NCBI RefSeq assembly: GCF_012958305.1
Contig: NZ_JABBYO010000015.1
Location: forward strand, 1-64,000
DNA from: Tautonia rosea
GTDB lineage: Bacteria > Planctomycetota > Planctomycetia > Isosphaerales > Isosphaeraceae
Direction of reading: 5' to 3'
DNA length: 64,000 nucleotides
Program-made: the position numbers and the translations under genes
Shown: piece after piece, positions 10,530-19,898 of the stretch
Layout of the letters: every line of letters starts with the position of its first letter
Position numbering within the stretch: position 1 is the first letter of the stretch
Notes under the pieces: generated by a model
What the model was told of the DNA's origin: nothing
Seen by the model: the letters and a program-made list of their open reading frames with translations, nothing else
The model's database searches: none

Positions 10530-12611
10530 ATGGTGATGCGCAACGTGTACGGAGTCGGGATTAACCGGACCAGTCCTGCTGGGCTTGGAGTTCTGGCCTG
10601 GCTGTTCTCCCTTACTTTCTCGCTTTCAACGGTCGATGCGGGAGTTGTTCGTCTGGAGATCGAGCACCGGGAACCTTTTGCCGACGGTCATGAGTTCGGC
10701 TTGGTCGGTGCCTATGAACGTCTCAGCGGGCGAGCGATGCTCGAAGTGGATCCCGACGATCCATCGAACCGAGCGATTCACGATCTGAAGCTCGCCCCTC
10801 GAAACGATCGCGGCTTTGTGGAATTCTCGACCGAGTTCGACTTGCTCGCCCCCGTGAATCCAAAACGAGGCAATCGCCGAATCTTCTTCGAGGTCAACAA
10901 CCGAGGCAACAAACTCGCTCCCGGCGCTTTTCTCGATCGTGGGGGGAACGAGTTCAAATCGCTCGATGACGCGGGCAATGGGTTTCTCTTCCAAGAGGGG
11001 TATCACCTGCTCTGGTGCGGCTGGAATGGGGATGTCCTTCCGGGAGGGGAGCGTCTCACGATCGATCTTCCCATTACCAAGGACGCCTCAGGTCCGATCG
11101 AAGGACGCATTTATGCGGAAATTTGCGTTGATGAGTCGAGCCGATCGGAACCGCTCGCCTGGGGGAACTCGGACCCTTACCCGGTGATCGACCCCGAGCA
11201 GGCCGTGGTCACCATGCGGCCGACCCGTGATGCTCTCGCCGAGGTCATTCCCAGAGACCGGAGGGCATTTGCTCGACTCGATGGAGATCAGGTCGTCCCT
11301 GACCCCAGGTACCTGTATCTCGAAGAGGGGTTCCGGCCCGGATGGATCTACGAGGTGGTTTATACGACACAGAACCCTCGGGTCACGGGGCTCGGATTTG
11401 CCGCGGTTCGAGATGTGGTCTCCTTCTTCAGAAACGAGGAATCCCCTGCGAATCCGCTGGCAGGAGCCGTGGACGGGGTGATTGCGTTCGGGATATCGCA
11501 GTCGGGGAGATTCCTTCACGATTTCGTGTATCAGGGATTCAATGCGGACGAAACGGGACACGCGGTGTTCGACGGTGTCTTCGCCCACGTTCCGGGAGCG
11601 GGAAAAGGAATGTTCAACGGCCGGTTCGTTCAGACGACCCGGCATGGCAGTCCCCACCAGGACCGACTCTATCTCTCGGAGTCGTTCCCGATGACCACGG
11701 CTCCTTCGACAGACCCGTGGACCGGCCGGACAGGGGATACGCTGGAACGTGCCCGAGCGGCGGGAGTTGTTCCAAAAATGGTGTTCACCAACACATCTGC
11801 CGAGTACTGGACGCGAGCCGCGTCGCTCTTGCATACGGATGTGGACGGGACCGTTGATGTGGGGCACGACCCGAACGTACGCATCTACTTCATTGCCGGC
11901 GGTCAGCATGGCGTGACGACCGAGACGAGTCGGGGAATCTATGTCAACCTGATCAATACGCTCGACTATCGAGGGGTGCTGAGGGCCTTGCTTGTTGCAC
12001 TCGACGACTGGGCGACACGCGGGGTTGAGCCACCGCCGAGCCGATACCCAAGGATCGACGACGGCACCTTGATCCGAGCAGATGCCTACCGTCGTACGTT
12101 TCCCGAGCTTCCGGGAATCGCCTTGCCTCGAACGCATTATGTTCCGACGCGGTTGAACTTCGGTCCTCGATGGGAATCGGAGGGGATCATCGATGAAGTT
12201 CCAGCCGTGGCCGGTCAGCCCTTTCTGAGCTTGGTTCCTGCTCCCGATGCGGATGGAAATGATCGCGCAGGCATTCGATTGCCTCAGCTCGCTGTGCCGG
12301 TAGCCACCTTCACCGGATGGAATCTTCGGAGTGTCGAAGCAGGAGCGGCAGGACAACTCGCCAAGTTCAACGGTTCCCTGCTACCGTTTCCGGGAGATGA
12401 AAGGCAACGGGTTGCAAAGGGTGACCTGAGACTGTCGGTACAGGCACGATACCCGAACTTCGCGCATTACCTCGGCTTGTATTCGGAGTGCCTGCTCGAA
12501 CTTGAATCGCAGCGATTCCTGCTGGATGAAGACGTGGTGCGATTGCTCCGTGCCGCCGAAGCGTCTCGATCATCGTGGGATGTTGGAGGTGGTGAAGCTC
12601 CACGCAATTGA
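10530..12611 (+). CDS. Large secreted alpha/beta hydrolase (Abhydrolase_10-like)
   Basis: 693 residues with a signal peptide (LGVLAWLFSLTFSLSTVDAG). N-terminal motifs EHREPFADGHEFGLVGAYER and FFEVNNRGNKLAPGAFLDRG, then VDGVIAFGISQSGRFLHDFV near residue 310 with the nucleophile-elbow-like GISQSGR, match my memory of the alpha/beta-hydrolase-domain family of 600-700 residues. The substrate is unknown; esterase-type activity is inferred from the fold only. It is separated by 144 bases from the PPC gene and followed by a strong terminator-like hairpin at 12618-12651, so it may have its own promoter. Either ATG at 10530 or 10536 could be the start; neither has a strong ribosome-binding site. Confidence 0.78.
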   Translation: MVMRNVYGVGINRTSPAGLGVLAWLFSLTFSLSTVDAGVVRLEIEHREPFADGHEFGLVGAYERLSGRAMLEVDPDDPSNRAIHDLKLAPRNDRGFVEFSTEFDLLAPVNPKRGNRRIFFEVNNRGNKLAPGAFLDRGGNEFKSLDDAGNGFLFQEGYHLLWCGWNGDVLPGGERLTIDLPITKDASGPIEGRIYAEICVDESSRSEPLAWGNSDPYPVIDPEQAVVTMRPTRDALAEVIPRDRRAFARLDGDQVVPDPRYLYLEEGFRPGWIYEVVYTTQNPRVTGLGFAAVRDVVSFFRNEESPANPLAGAVDGVIAFGISQSGRFLHDFVYQGFNADETGHAVFDGVFAHVPGAGKGMFNGRFVQTTRHGSPHQDRLYLSESFPMTTAPSTDPWTGRTGDTLERARAAGVVPKMVFTNTSAEYWTRAASLLHTDVDGTVDVGHDPNVRIYFIAGGQHGVTTETSRGIYVNLINTLDYRGVLRALLVALDDWATRGVEPPPSRYPRIDDGTLIRADAYRRTFPELPGIALPRTHYVPTRLNFGPRWESEGIIDEVPAVAGQPFLSLVPAPDADGNDRAGIRLPQLAVPVATFTGWNLRSVEAGAAGQLAKFNGSLLPFPGDERQRVAKGDLRLSVQARYPNFAHYLGLYSECLLELESQRFLLDEDVVRLLRAAEASRSSWDVGGGEAPRN

Positions 12612-12617
12612 CGTGTT

Positions 12618-12651
12618 GAGCCCGGCACCTCGCTGCCGTGGTGCCGGGCTC
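12618..12651. terminator. Bidirectional terminator-like hairpin
   Basis: A perfect 12-bp inverted repeat (GAGCCCGGCACC / GGTGCCGGGCTC) with a 10-base loop lies between the convergent genes ending at 12611 and 12683. It begins seven bases after the hydrolase stop codon. No long T-run follows on either side. Confidence 0.7.
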
Positions 12652-12682
12652 GGGAATTGATTCCGCCGCGGGATGGATCGTC

Positions 12683-14140
12683 TCAGGCGAAGAGGGAGGA
12701 GACGACCCGTCCCCCGACGTCGGTCAGTCGGAAATCGCGACCCTGGAAGCGGTAAGTCAGGCGGGTGTGATCAAGGCCGAGCAGGTGGAGAATCGTGGCC
12801 TGAAGGTCATGGACGTGGATCGGATCTTCGGCAGCGGAGAATCCGAACTCATCGCTCGCACCAAAGGTCATCCCGGGCTTTACACCACCCCCCGCGAGCC
12901 ACATGGTGAAGGCGTCGGGGTGGTGGTTACGTCCGGTGTTTTCTCGGACCTCTCCCATTGGGGTCCGTCCGAATTCTCCTCCCCAGATGACCAGGGTTTC
13001 ATCGAGGAGGCCGCGGGCCTTGAGATCGGTGATCAGGGCGGCAGAGGCGCGATCGACGTCGAGACAGACGGTATCGAGCGAATCTTCAAGGTTTTCGGTG
13101 GGGCCGCCGTGGTGGTCCCAGTTGGTGTGGTAGAGCTGGACGAATCGCGTGCCACGCTCAACAAGTCGTCGAGCGAGCAGGCAATTGCTGGCAAAGGAAG
13201 GAGTTCCCGGCTCGATACCATAGAGGTCGAGGGTGGCCTGCGACTCGCCCGCCAGGTCGATTAATTCGGGGGCGCTCGACTGCATTCGAAAGGCCATCTC
13301 GTAAGAGGCAATTCGGGTGGCGATTTCGGGATCGCCCGTGGTATCGAGTCGATGGCGGTTCAGGTCGCCGATGGCATTGAGCGCGGTGCGCTGATCGTCT
13401 TCAGAAACCTCCGGAGGTCGGGATAGATCGAGGATGGGCTCGGGACCGCTCCGGAAAGGAACACCCTGGTATGCGGTCGGCAGGAAGCCGCTGCCCCAGA
13501 GGACTGCGCCCCCTCTAGGACCCCTTGGCCCGGACTGGAGGACGACGAAGCCGGGGAGGTTGTCCGCCTCACTGCCGATGCCATAGGTAATCCAGGCCCC
13601 CATGCTGGGACGACCGAATTGCGTGGTGCCCGCATTGAAGAACAACTTGGCCGGAGCGTGGTTGACCGGTTCGGTCCAGACCGACTTGAGGAAGGTCAGG
13701 TCATCCACGATTCGGGCCGTGTGCGGCAAACATTCGGAGACCCAGGCTCCACTGTCACCGTGTCTGGAGAATTTTCGGCGGGTGCCGAGGAGCTTCGGAG
13801 GTTCCTTGTTGAAGGTCTCCATGAAGGCGAATCGCTTGCCTTCAAGGTACGAAGGGGGAATCGGTTGATCGTTGTAGCGCTGAAGTCCGGGTTTGTAATC
13901 AAACAACTCGAACTGGCTCGGTCCGCCTGCCATGAACAGGAAGATCACGTTCTTGGCTTTGGGAGCGAAATGACCGGCCCGAGGTGCCAATGGGTTGGTG
14001 GACGGATCGGGTTCGGCGGCAAGACTGGCGGTGCCAGTTCCGAGCAAGGAGGTCAGCGCCATCGAGCCCAGACCGATTCCGCATCGTTCAAAAAAATGCC
14101 GACGGGTCGATTGAAGCAGCGGAGGGATCTCATTCATCAT
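12683..14140 (-). CDS. DUF1501 family secreted protein
   Basis: 485 residues. GGGAG five bases before the ATG supports the start. The leader STRRHFFERCGIGLGSMALT is twin-arginine-like. Landmarks: NVIFLFMAGGPSQFELFDYK near residue 63, CLLARRLVERGTRFVQLYHT near 318, IWGGEFGRTPMGEVRENTGR near 390, then HHPDAFTMWLAGGGVKPG. It lies 20 bases downstream of the PSD1 gene at 14161-16632 on the same strand, the standard arrangement, so the two are almost certainly one operon. The family is presumed extracytoplasmic; its reaction is unknown. Confidence 0.92.
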   Translation of the reverse strand: MMNEIPPLLQSTRRHFFERCGIGLGSMALTSLLGTGTASLAAEPDPSTNPLAPRAGHFAPKAKNVIFLFMAGGPSQFELFDYKPGLQRYNDQPIPPSYLEGKRFAFMETFNKEPPKLLGTRRKFSRHGDSGAWVSECLPHTARIVDDLTFLKSVWTEPVNHAPAKLFFNAGTTQFGRPSMGAWITYGIGSEADNLPGFVVLQSGPRGPRGGAVLWGSGFLPTAYQGVPFRSGPEPILDLSRPPEVSEDDQRTALNAIGDLNRHRLDTTGDPEIATRIASYEMAFRMQSSAPELIDLAGESQATLDLYGIEPGTPSFASNCLLARRLVERGTRFVQLYHTNWDHHGGPTENLEDSLDTVCLDVDRASAALITDLKARGLLDETLVIWGGEFGRTPMGEVRENTGRNHHPDAFTMWLAGGGVKPGMTFGASDEFGFSAAEDPIHVHDLQATILHLLGLDHTRLTYRFQGRDFRLTDVGGRVVSSLFA

Positions 14141-14160
14141 GACACTCCCGTCGGTTGCCG

Positions 14161-16632
14161 TTACTCGCGTGTGATGAACTCATCCAGATTCAACAAGACC
14201 CTGGCGATCGCGGTCCAGGCAGCTCGCTCGGAATGATCGGTCTTGGAATGATCGTCATCCCCTGAGCCGGAGTTGAGCGATCGTTGTTCACTGAGGAATG
14301 CATTCAGGCGATCCAGTTCGACGGGGTCGGGGCTTCGAGCGAGACAGAGACGAAAGGCGAGGTCGAGCCGTTTAGTGTCGTCCAGAGGACCTTCAGCAAG
14401 AAGGCGGTCGGCCAGGGCCTGAGCAAATTCGTAGAACGCCTGATCGTTCAAGAGCATGAGCGCTTGAAGCGGCGTGTTGGAACGGGTGCGTCGCGTACAG
14501 GCGAAGGTGGCGTCTGGGGCATCGAAGCCAACGAGCAAGGGATGAGGCGTCGCTCTCCAGAAGAAGGTGTAGAGCCCTCTGCGGAAGCGGTTGGGGCCGG
14601 TGTCGGTGACCCATTCGCGCCTCATCTGCCCGAGGCTCATCACGCCGTCGGGTTGGGGAGGGAAAACGCTCGGTCCTCCGACGGTTTCGGTGAGGAGGCC
14701 GCTTGCGACGAGGGCGGAATCGCGGATGAGTTCGGCGTCGAGCCGCAACCGAGACTGACGAGCGAGACGCCGATTGGTCGGATCACGATCGATCAGGTCG
14801 GGGCGAAGTCTGGACGATTGGCGGTAGGTGGACGAGGTAAGGATCAGGCGGTGCATGGTTTTGAGGCTCCAGCCTTGCTCCACGAACTCGACCGCGAGCC
14901 AGTCGAGCAAGTCCGGGTGCGAAGGAAGGGTGCCCTGAGTGCCGAAGTCCTCGTCGGTTTCGACGATGCCTCGTCCAAAGTATGCTTGCCAGAGGCGATT
15001 GACGGCGACCCTTGCCGTGAGCGGGTGATCGGGATCAACGAGCCATCGGGCCAGGTCGAGCCGGTTCGCGCGGGTGTCCGACGATCGAGTCAAGGGAGGA
15101 AGCACGGAAGGCACATCGGGCTCGACCGGGTCTCCCGGCCTGGTGAAGTCGCCCGCCGTCAAGAAATGGGTGGTTCGAGGGACGTTCTGCTCTCGAACGA
15201 CCATGGTCGTGGGGATCTTGGGAAGTTCTTGCTTGAGGGTGGCGATGGCGGTGCGATGAGGAGCGACGATCGGATCGTCTGATTGGTCGATGAAGGCCGC
15301 GAAGACGACTCGATTGCGGTCTGCGGGGCGTTTCTCGAAGGGGAGGTCGAAGGCCTCTCGGACTTCCTGAGACTGCTTCTGGCGGCCTGCACCATCGAGC
15401 CCGATCTCCCAGGCATGTTGTCGATTGAGCAAGTCGGGGTCGCGCTCGATTCGGGCGAGGTAGTCGCTGATGGCCTGGTTGACCTCGTCCCGCCGGGCGA
15501 CATCCTCCTCGGACGCCACGGGAATGGTCGGCTCGTCGACGGTATTCAAGAATGCAAAGAACTGAAAGTAATCTTGCTGTGAAATCGGATCATATTTGTG
15601 ATCGTGGCACTGGGCGCACCCGATCGTCAATCCAAGCCAGACCGAGCCGGTGGTGTTGACTCGATCAATGACCGACTCGATCCGAAACTGTTCGCGGTCG
15701 ATGCCCCCTTCCTGATTGATCGGCGTGTTGCGATGAAATCCGGTTGCGACGAGCTGAGGCATTGAGGCATCGGGGCGAAGATCGCCGGCGATCTGGTCGA
15801 TGGTGAATTCGTCGAACGGGAGATCACGGTTCAAGGAGTCGATGACCCAGTCCCGGTACAGCCAGATCTCTCGGGGAGCATCGATGCTATACCCGTTTGA
15901 GTCGGCGTAGCGGGCATTGTCGAGCCAACGACGCCCCCAACGTTCCCCGTAGTGAGGGCTGGCGAGGAGTCGATCGATCAGGTGCTCGTAGGCGTCGGGA
16001 CGGTCATCGGCCAGGAATGCCTGAACGTCCTCCGGGGTCGGGGGCAGGCCCGTCACGTCGAGACTGGCCCGTCGAATTAAGGTCGCCCGATCGGCCTCGG
16101 TTGAAGGAGCAATTCCATCCTGTTCGAGCGGGGCGAGGATGAACGCATCGATCGGGTTGCGGACCCAGGAGGATTCCTTGACGGCTGGCAACTCTGGACG
16201 CAGAGGAGGAGTGAAGGCCCAGTGATCTTCCCAGGGGGCACCCTGCGCGATCCACTGGCGAATTAACTCAACCTGGGCGTCCGAGAGCGACTTTCCCGAA
16301 TCGGGGGGGGGCATCCGAAAATCGGCCATGTCCTCGGTGATTCGCAGAAAAAGCTCGCTCTCCTCGGGTGATCCGGGAACGATCGCTGCATACCCGCCCA
16401 GGTCGGCAAGGGCTCCTTCCGGTGTATCGAGCCGGAGTCCCGCGGCGCGTTGCGAGGCGTCGGGGCCATGGCAGCGGACACAGGTGTCCGAAAGTATCGG
16501 CCGAATCTCCGTCGCAAAGTCGATCGACCGTTCCTCTTCGGCGAGTCCACTGTGCGGGAAGACAAGCGGGCTCACCATGAGGAGGAAGATCCACCCGACG
16601 GCCATCGTCCGGGGCGGTCGCAATTGCGTCAT
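14161..16632 (-). CDS. PSD1 family protein: cytochrome-like PSC1 domain plus DUF1549/DUF1553
   Basis: 823 residues from the ATG at 16630-16632; a start 26 codons further out (16710) is also possible but has no visible ribosome-binding site. Signal peptide TMAVGWIFLLMVSPLVFPHS, then the PSC1 region (DFATEIRPILSDTCVRCHGP near residue 40, with CXXCH and the downstream RLDTPEGALADLGG), DUF1549 (WVRNPIDAFILAPLEQDGIA near 155; GCAQCHDHKYDPISQQDYFQ near 345) and DUF1553 (ARVAVNRLWQAYFGRGIVET; RRGLYTFFWRATPHPLLVGF). This is the only one of the three PSD1 proteins here with the complete domain set. Co-transcribed with the DUF1501 gene downstream. Confidence 0.92.
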   Translation of the reverse strand: MTQLRPPRTMAVGWIFLLMVSPLVFPHSGLAEEERSIDFATEIRPILSDTCVRCHGPDASQRAAGLRLDTPEGALADLGGYAAIVPGSPEESELFLRITEDMADFRMPPPDSGKSLSDAQVELIRQWIAQGAPWEDHWAFTPPLRPELPAVKESSWVRNPIDAFILAPLEQDGIAPSTEADRATLIRRASLDVTGLPPTPEDVQAFLADDRPDAYEHLIDRLLASPHYGERWGRRWLDNARYADSNGYSIDAPREIWLYRDWVIDSLNRDLPFDEFTIDQIAGDLRPDASMPQLVATGFHRNTPINQEGGIDREQFRIESVIDRVNTTGSVWLGLTIGCAQCHDHKYDPISQQDYFQFFAFLNTVDEPTIPVASEEDVARRDEVNQAISDYLARIERDPDLLNRQHAWEIGLDGAGRQKQSQEVREAFDLPFEKRPADRNRVVFAAFIDQSDDPIVAPHRTAIATLKQELPKIPTTMVVREQNVPRTTHFLTAGDFTRPGDPVEPDVPSVLPPLTRSSDTRANRLDLARWLVDPDHPLTARVAVNRLWQAYFGRGIVETDEDFGTQGTLPSHPDLLDWLAVEFVEQGWSLKTMHRLILTSSTYRQSSRLRPDLIDRDPTNRRLARQSRLRLDAELIRDSALVASGLLTETVGGPSVFPPQPDGVMSLGQMRREWVTDTGPNRFRRGLYTFFWRATPHPLLVGFDAPDATFACTRRTRSNTPLQALMLLNDQAFYEFAQALADRLLAEGPLDDTKRLDLAFRLCLARSPDPVELDRLNAFLSEQRSLNSGSGDDDHSKTDHSERAAWTAIARVLLNLDEFITRE

Positions 16633-17025
16633 CGTCTCGGTACTCCGGTCTCGGGGACCGATCAGTGGCAGGCGTTGGGGATCGACGGGCGTTGGTATCG
16701 CCTTGAGCATCTCGACCAGCCCAATGGATTTGCGTGCAGCAGGACGTTTAATCTAGGTTTAGCCTAATCGATTCGCTCGTCCATTCGCAACCGATTCCGG
16801 GGTTCTCAGAGGAAGGTTGCAACGGTTGAGCGTGTTGACGTTCACCTCTGATCCGTTGAGGGTTTGGCACGTTTTTCCGCCTCAACCGTCCTCCGATTTC
16901 GGGAGAACGACGTTCCAGACGCGTGGCGAGACCTTCGGAGGACTCCGCGGTTCAATTCCCTCATCCGGGGTGACTCTCGATAGCGCTAGACAGCAAGGGG
17001 TCGGCCTGGTCAGATTCGGAAACCC
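16633..17025. other. Intergenic region between divergent PSD1 and GTPase genes
   Basis: About 390 bases between the minus-strand PSD1 gene and the plus-strand MnmE-like gene. It must contain both promoters. The AT-rich stretch around 16745-16770 (TAATCTAGGTTTAGCCTAAT) has a small inverted repeat, TAGG/CCTA, that could be a regulatory site. No convincing gene, RNA or strong promoter was recognised. Confidence 0.4.
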
Positions 17026-18198
17026 ATGACGCCAACACCGATTGCACAAGACGGACCGTTTCACAGTCTGCTGACATCGCAAGCCCGAGGAGCAATCGCG
17101 GTGCTTCGGGTTTGGGGAGAGGGGGCTGTCGGCGCGGTGAATGAGGTGTTTCGGCCAATTCGAGGGGTGAGCCTTTCGAAGTCGCCATCAGGGCGACCCC
17201 GCGTTGGGAGAGTGGGACGGGGGATCGGGGACGAGGTGGTTGCCCTCATCCTGGACGAACCTGGTCAAACTCTTGAGGTGGAGATTCAGTGCCACGGAGG
17301 ACCAGCGGCCGTGGGCCTCGTGATCGACTCCCTGGAACGGGTCGGAGTGCGCTGGCGATCGGCCGACGATTGGCTTGCCGATCATCAGTCCTCTCGTTTG
17401 AAATGGCTTGCACATCATGACCTTGTTCATGCGGAAACCGATCGGACCGCAAGATATCTTCTCGCTCAGGCTCAAGGTGCCCTTGATGAAGCAATCGAGA
17501 CCATCCGCAACCAGATGGGCAACACCCCTTCCGAGGCGATAAGGAGACTCGACAGGCTCATCCAGGTTGCGGAGGTAGGACTTCATCTCGTTTCCGGGTG
17601 GCGCATCGCACTCGCCGGGCGGCCAAACGTGGGAAAGAGTCGCCTCCTGAATGCCCTGGCAGGTTATGGCCGAGCGATTGTCTCCCCGACGCCGGGAACC
17701 ACCCGGGACGTGGTGACTGCCAGAATCGCGATCGAAGGTTGGCCGGTCGAGGTTTCGGATACGGCGGGACTTCGAGAGACCCACGACCCGATCGAAGCCG
17801 GGGGGGTGGTACTGGCTCGTTCTCGGCATGAGGGAGCGGATCTGGTTCTCTTGATTCTCGATCAATCCGAACCGCTTTCGGAAAGCGATCGAGCGTTGCT
17901 TTCGGAGTATGAGTCTTCGCTGATCGTTTGTAATAAATCGGACCTGACAGCGGCCTGGGAGCCGGAGCCCTCCTGGAAAGAGGTGCAGAGGATTTCGGCC
18001 GAACGCGGGGATGGGCTCGAATCGCTGGTAGCAACACTGTCTCGACGGATTGTGCCGACTCCTCCTGACGTTGAGGAAGCGATTCCGTTTCGAGCGGAAC
18101 AACGGGAACAACTGATCGAAATTCGTCGACTCCTCCAGGAAGGTTCGCTGGATGATGCGCGCAAGAAGCTCGATTGGCTTCAATACGAGGCCACCTGA
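17026..18198 (+). CDS. mnmE: MnmE-like tRNA-modification GTPase, C-terminus shortened
   Basis: 390 residues against about 450 for standard MnmE. The N-terminal tetrahydrofolate-binding-type domain is recognisable but degenerate (RGAIAVLRVWGEGA near residue 21; EVEIQCHGGPAAVGLVIDSL near 84). The G domain is intact: GRPNVGKS 198-205, PGTTRD 223-228, DTAGLRE 245-251, NKSD 303-306. MnmE ends with a Cys-containing motif (C-[ILV]-G-K) needed for the U34 modification; this protein stops at KLDWLQYEAT with no such Cys. It may therefore be a divergent MnmE working by a changed mechanism or a related GTPase with another role. MnmG, the usual partner, is not in the window. Confidence 0.72.
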   Translation: MTPTPIAQDGPFHSLLTSQARGAIAVLRVWGEGAVGAVNEVFRPIRGVSLSKSPSGRPRVGRVGRGIGDEVVALILDEPGQTLEVEIQCHGGPAAVGLVIDSLERVGVRWRSADDWLADHQSSRLKWLAHHDLVHAETDRTARYLLAQAQGALDEAIETIRNQMGNTPSEAIRRLDRLIQVAEVGLHLVSGWRIALAGRPNVGKSRLLNALAGYGRAIVSPTPGTTRDVVTARIAIEGWPVEVSDTAGLRETHDPIEAGGVVLARSRHEGADLVLLILDQSEPLSESDRALLSEYESSLIVCNKSDLTAAWEPEPSWKEVQRISAERGDGLESLVATLSRRIVPTPPDVEEAIPFRAEQREQLIEIRRLLQEGSLDDARKKLDWLQYEAT

Positions 18199-18301
18199 TC
18201 ACAAGGGGAGGCCGAGGTCTTGCGGTCAGAGATCGCCCGACGCATCATCGAAGCTTCGAGACCTGAACCTTCGATCGAGGAACGGACAGGAGTTTGAATG
18301 T

Positions 18302-19768
18302 ATGGATGTTTCTCGAATTCATCGTTGCCGAAGATCTCTCGTGTTCCTCTTGATCTCCTGGGGATTGACGGCGGTTTCAATCGCACATGCCGGACAGGAG
18401 GGGGACCGTGTTTTCCGGGCGGGAGCAGCAACGAGCAACATCACCCCTCCGCTGGGGGAGCCGATTGTCGGCAACTGGAACGCTCCTCCGGCGACTCATG
18501 TTCACGACGAACTGCACGCTCGATGCCTGGTGCTTGATGATGGCGAGACAAGGATCGCCATCGTCCTTTGCGATAATGTGGGAATTGCCCGAGACGTTCT
18601 GGACGTGGCACGAATCCTGGCAGAGGAGTCAAGTGGGATTCCTGGTCAACACATCCTTCTTGCTTCGACGCATACGCACTCGGCGACTCCGGCCCGAGGG
18701 CTCGATCGACTTGCTCCCATGGACGATCTCAGTGGTTATCCCGCCTTTCTGGCGCGTCGGATTGCCGATGGGGTTGTTCGAGCATCCGCCAACCTTGAAC
18801 CTGCCAGAATCGGCTGGGGCCGTGCTGAAGTTCCTGGGCAAGTCTTCAACCGGCGTTGGTTCCTGAACCCCGATCGCGAGATCCTGAACCCGTTCGGCGG
18901 AACAGACCGCGTCAAGATGAACCCTCCCCGGGCAACTCCTGACTTGAGAGAACCCGCCGGCCCGACCGACCCTGAGGTTGTCTTTCTCTCGGTTCAGGCA
19001 GTCGATGGCCGGCCGATCGCGCTCCTGGCCAACTATTCGTTGCATTATGTTGGGGGAGTGCCCTCGGGCCATGTCTCCGCCGATTATTTTGGGGTCTTTG
19101 CCGAGCGCATCGGGCAGTTGCTTGACGCGGATCGGGTTGACCCGCCCTTCGTGGGTGTCATGAGCAATGGAACAAGTGGAGACATCAATAACATCGACTT
19201 TCGTGCTACTGGGCAACGGCTGGAGCCGTATGAGAAGATCCGCCAGGTTGCTGATGAGGTTGCAGAAGCGGTCCATCAGGCACACCAATCGGTCACGTTT
19301 CACTCCTGGGTTCCGTTGGGGGCGGTGACTCGGGAACTCACCCTGGCGGCGCGAGTTCCCGACGAGGAACTGCGAGACTTCGCACAACGGACGTTGGCGA
19401 AGCCCGAAGAGGCTCCGCGTGATCACCCTCTTGAACGGATCTACGCAGAGCGCGTTCTTCGAGCGGTTGATGCTCCAGAAGAGGTCTCGATTCTTCTTCA
19501 GGCCGTTCGGATTGGAGGCGTCGGTATCGCTGCCATTCCGTTCGAAGTGTTTGTCGAAACCGGGCTCGAGCTCAAAGCTCGAAGTCCGTTCGAACAGACC
19601 TTTACCATTGAGCTGGCGAATGGATCGTACGGCTATCTTCCCACCCCTCGCCATCACGACCTCGGAGGTTACGAAACCTGGTTTGGGACCAATCGGGTCG
19701 AGCGAGACGCCTCGGAAAGGATTCGAGACGGGATTCTCGAACTCTTTGGTGCCTTGCAAGACCATTGA
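18302..19768 (+). CDS. Secreted neutral-ceramidase-like (alkaline, non-lysosomal type) hydrolase
   Basis: 488 residues from the ATG at 18302, with AGGAG nine bases upstream (18288-18292) and a signal peptide (RRSLVFLLISWGLTAVSIAH). The N-terminal part carries family hallmarks: FRAGAATSNITPPLGEPIVG near residue 38, DELHARCLVLDDGETRIAIV near 68, and the metal-site-like LLASTHTHSATPA near 120. Further conserved-looking patches are ALLANYSLHYVGGVPSGHVS near 240 and FVGVMSNGTSGDINNIDF near 285. In known ceramidases these His residues bind zinc; planctomycete paralogues are numerous and their real substrates are mostly unknown. It stands alone between the GTPase and the CocE-type hydrolase, all on the plus strand. 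Confidence 0.78.
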   Translation: MDVSRIHRCRRSLVFLLISWGLTAVSIAHAGQEGDRVFRAGAATSNITPPLGEPIVGNWNAPPATHVHDELHARCLVLDDGETRIAIVLCDNVGIARDVLDVARILAEESSGIPGQHILLASTHTHSATPARGLDRLAPMDDLSGYPAFLARRIADGVVRASANLEPARIGWGRAEVPGQVFNRRWFLNPDREILNPFGGTDRVKMNPPRATPDLREPAGPTDPEVVFLSVQAVDGRPIALLANYSLHYVGGVPSGHVSADYFGVFAERIGQLLDADRVDPPFVGVMSNGTSGDINNIDFRATGQRLEPYEKIRQVADEVAEAVHQAHQSVTFHSWVPLGAVTRELTLAARVPDEELRDFAQRTLAKPEEAPRDHPLERIYAERVLRAVDAPEEVSILLQAVRIGGVGIAAIPFEVFVETGLELKARSPFEQTFTIELANGSYGYLPTPRHHDLGGYETWFGTNRVERDASERIRDGILELFGALQDH

Positions 19769-19898
19769 GAATTCATACCTTCGTGAGCGATCCCGACCGA
19801 TCCTGCCGCTCTGAGCACACGTTCGATGATCGGAGCGGATCGGGAGATGAGACTCCCTGATCGACTGATCGAGACTCCTGAGACGGACACCATTCTTC

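Noticed and set aside
16945-16965. T-arm-like GGTTCAATTCC suggesting another tRNA
   Set aside because: The flanking bases do not pair into a T stem and no acceptor or anticodon arm can be drawn.
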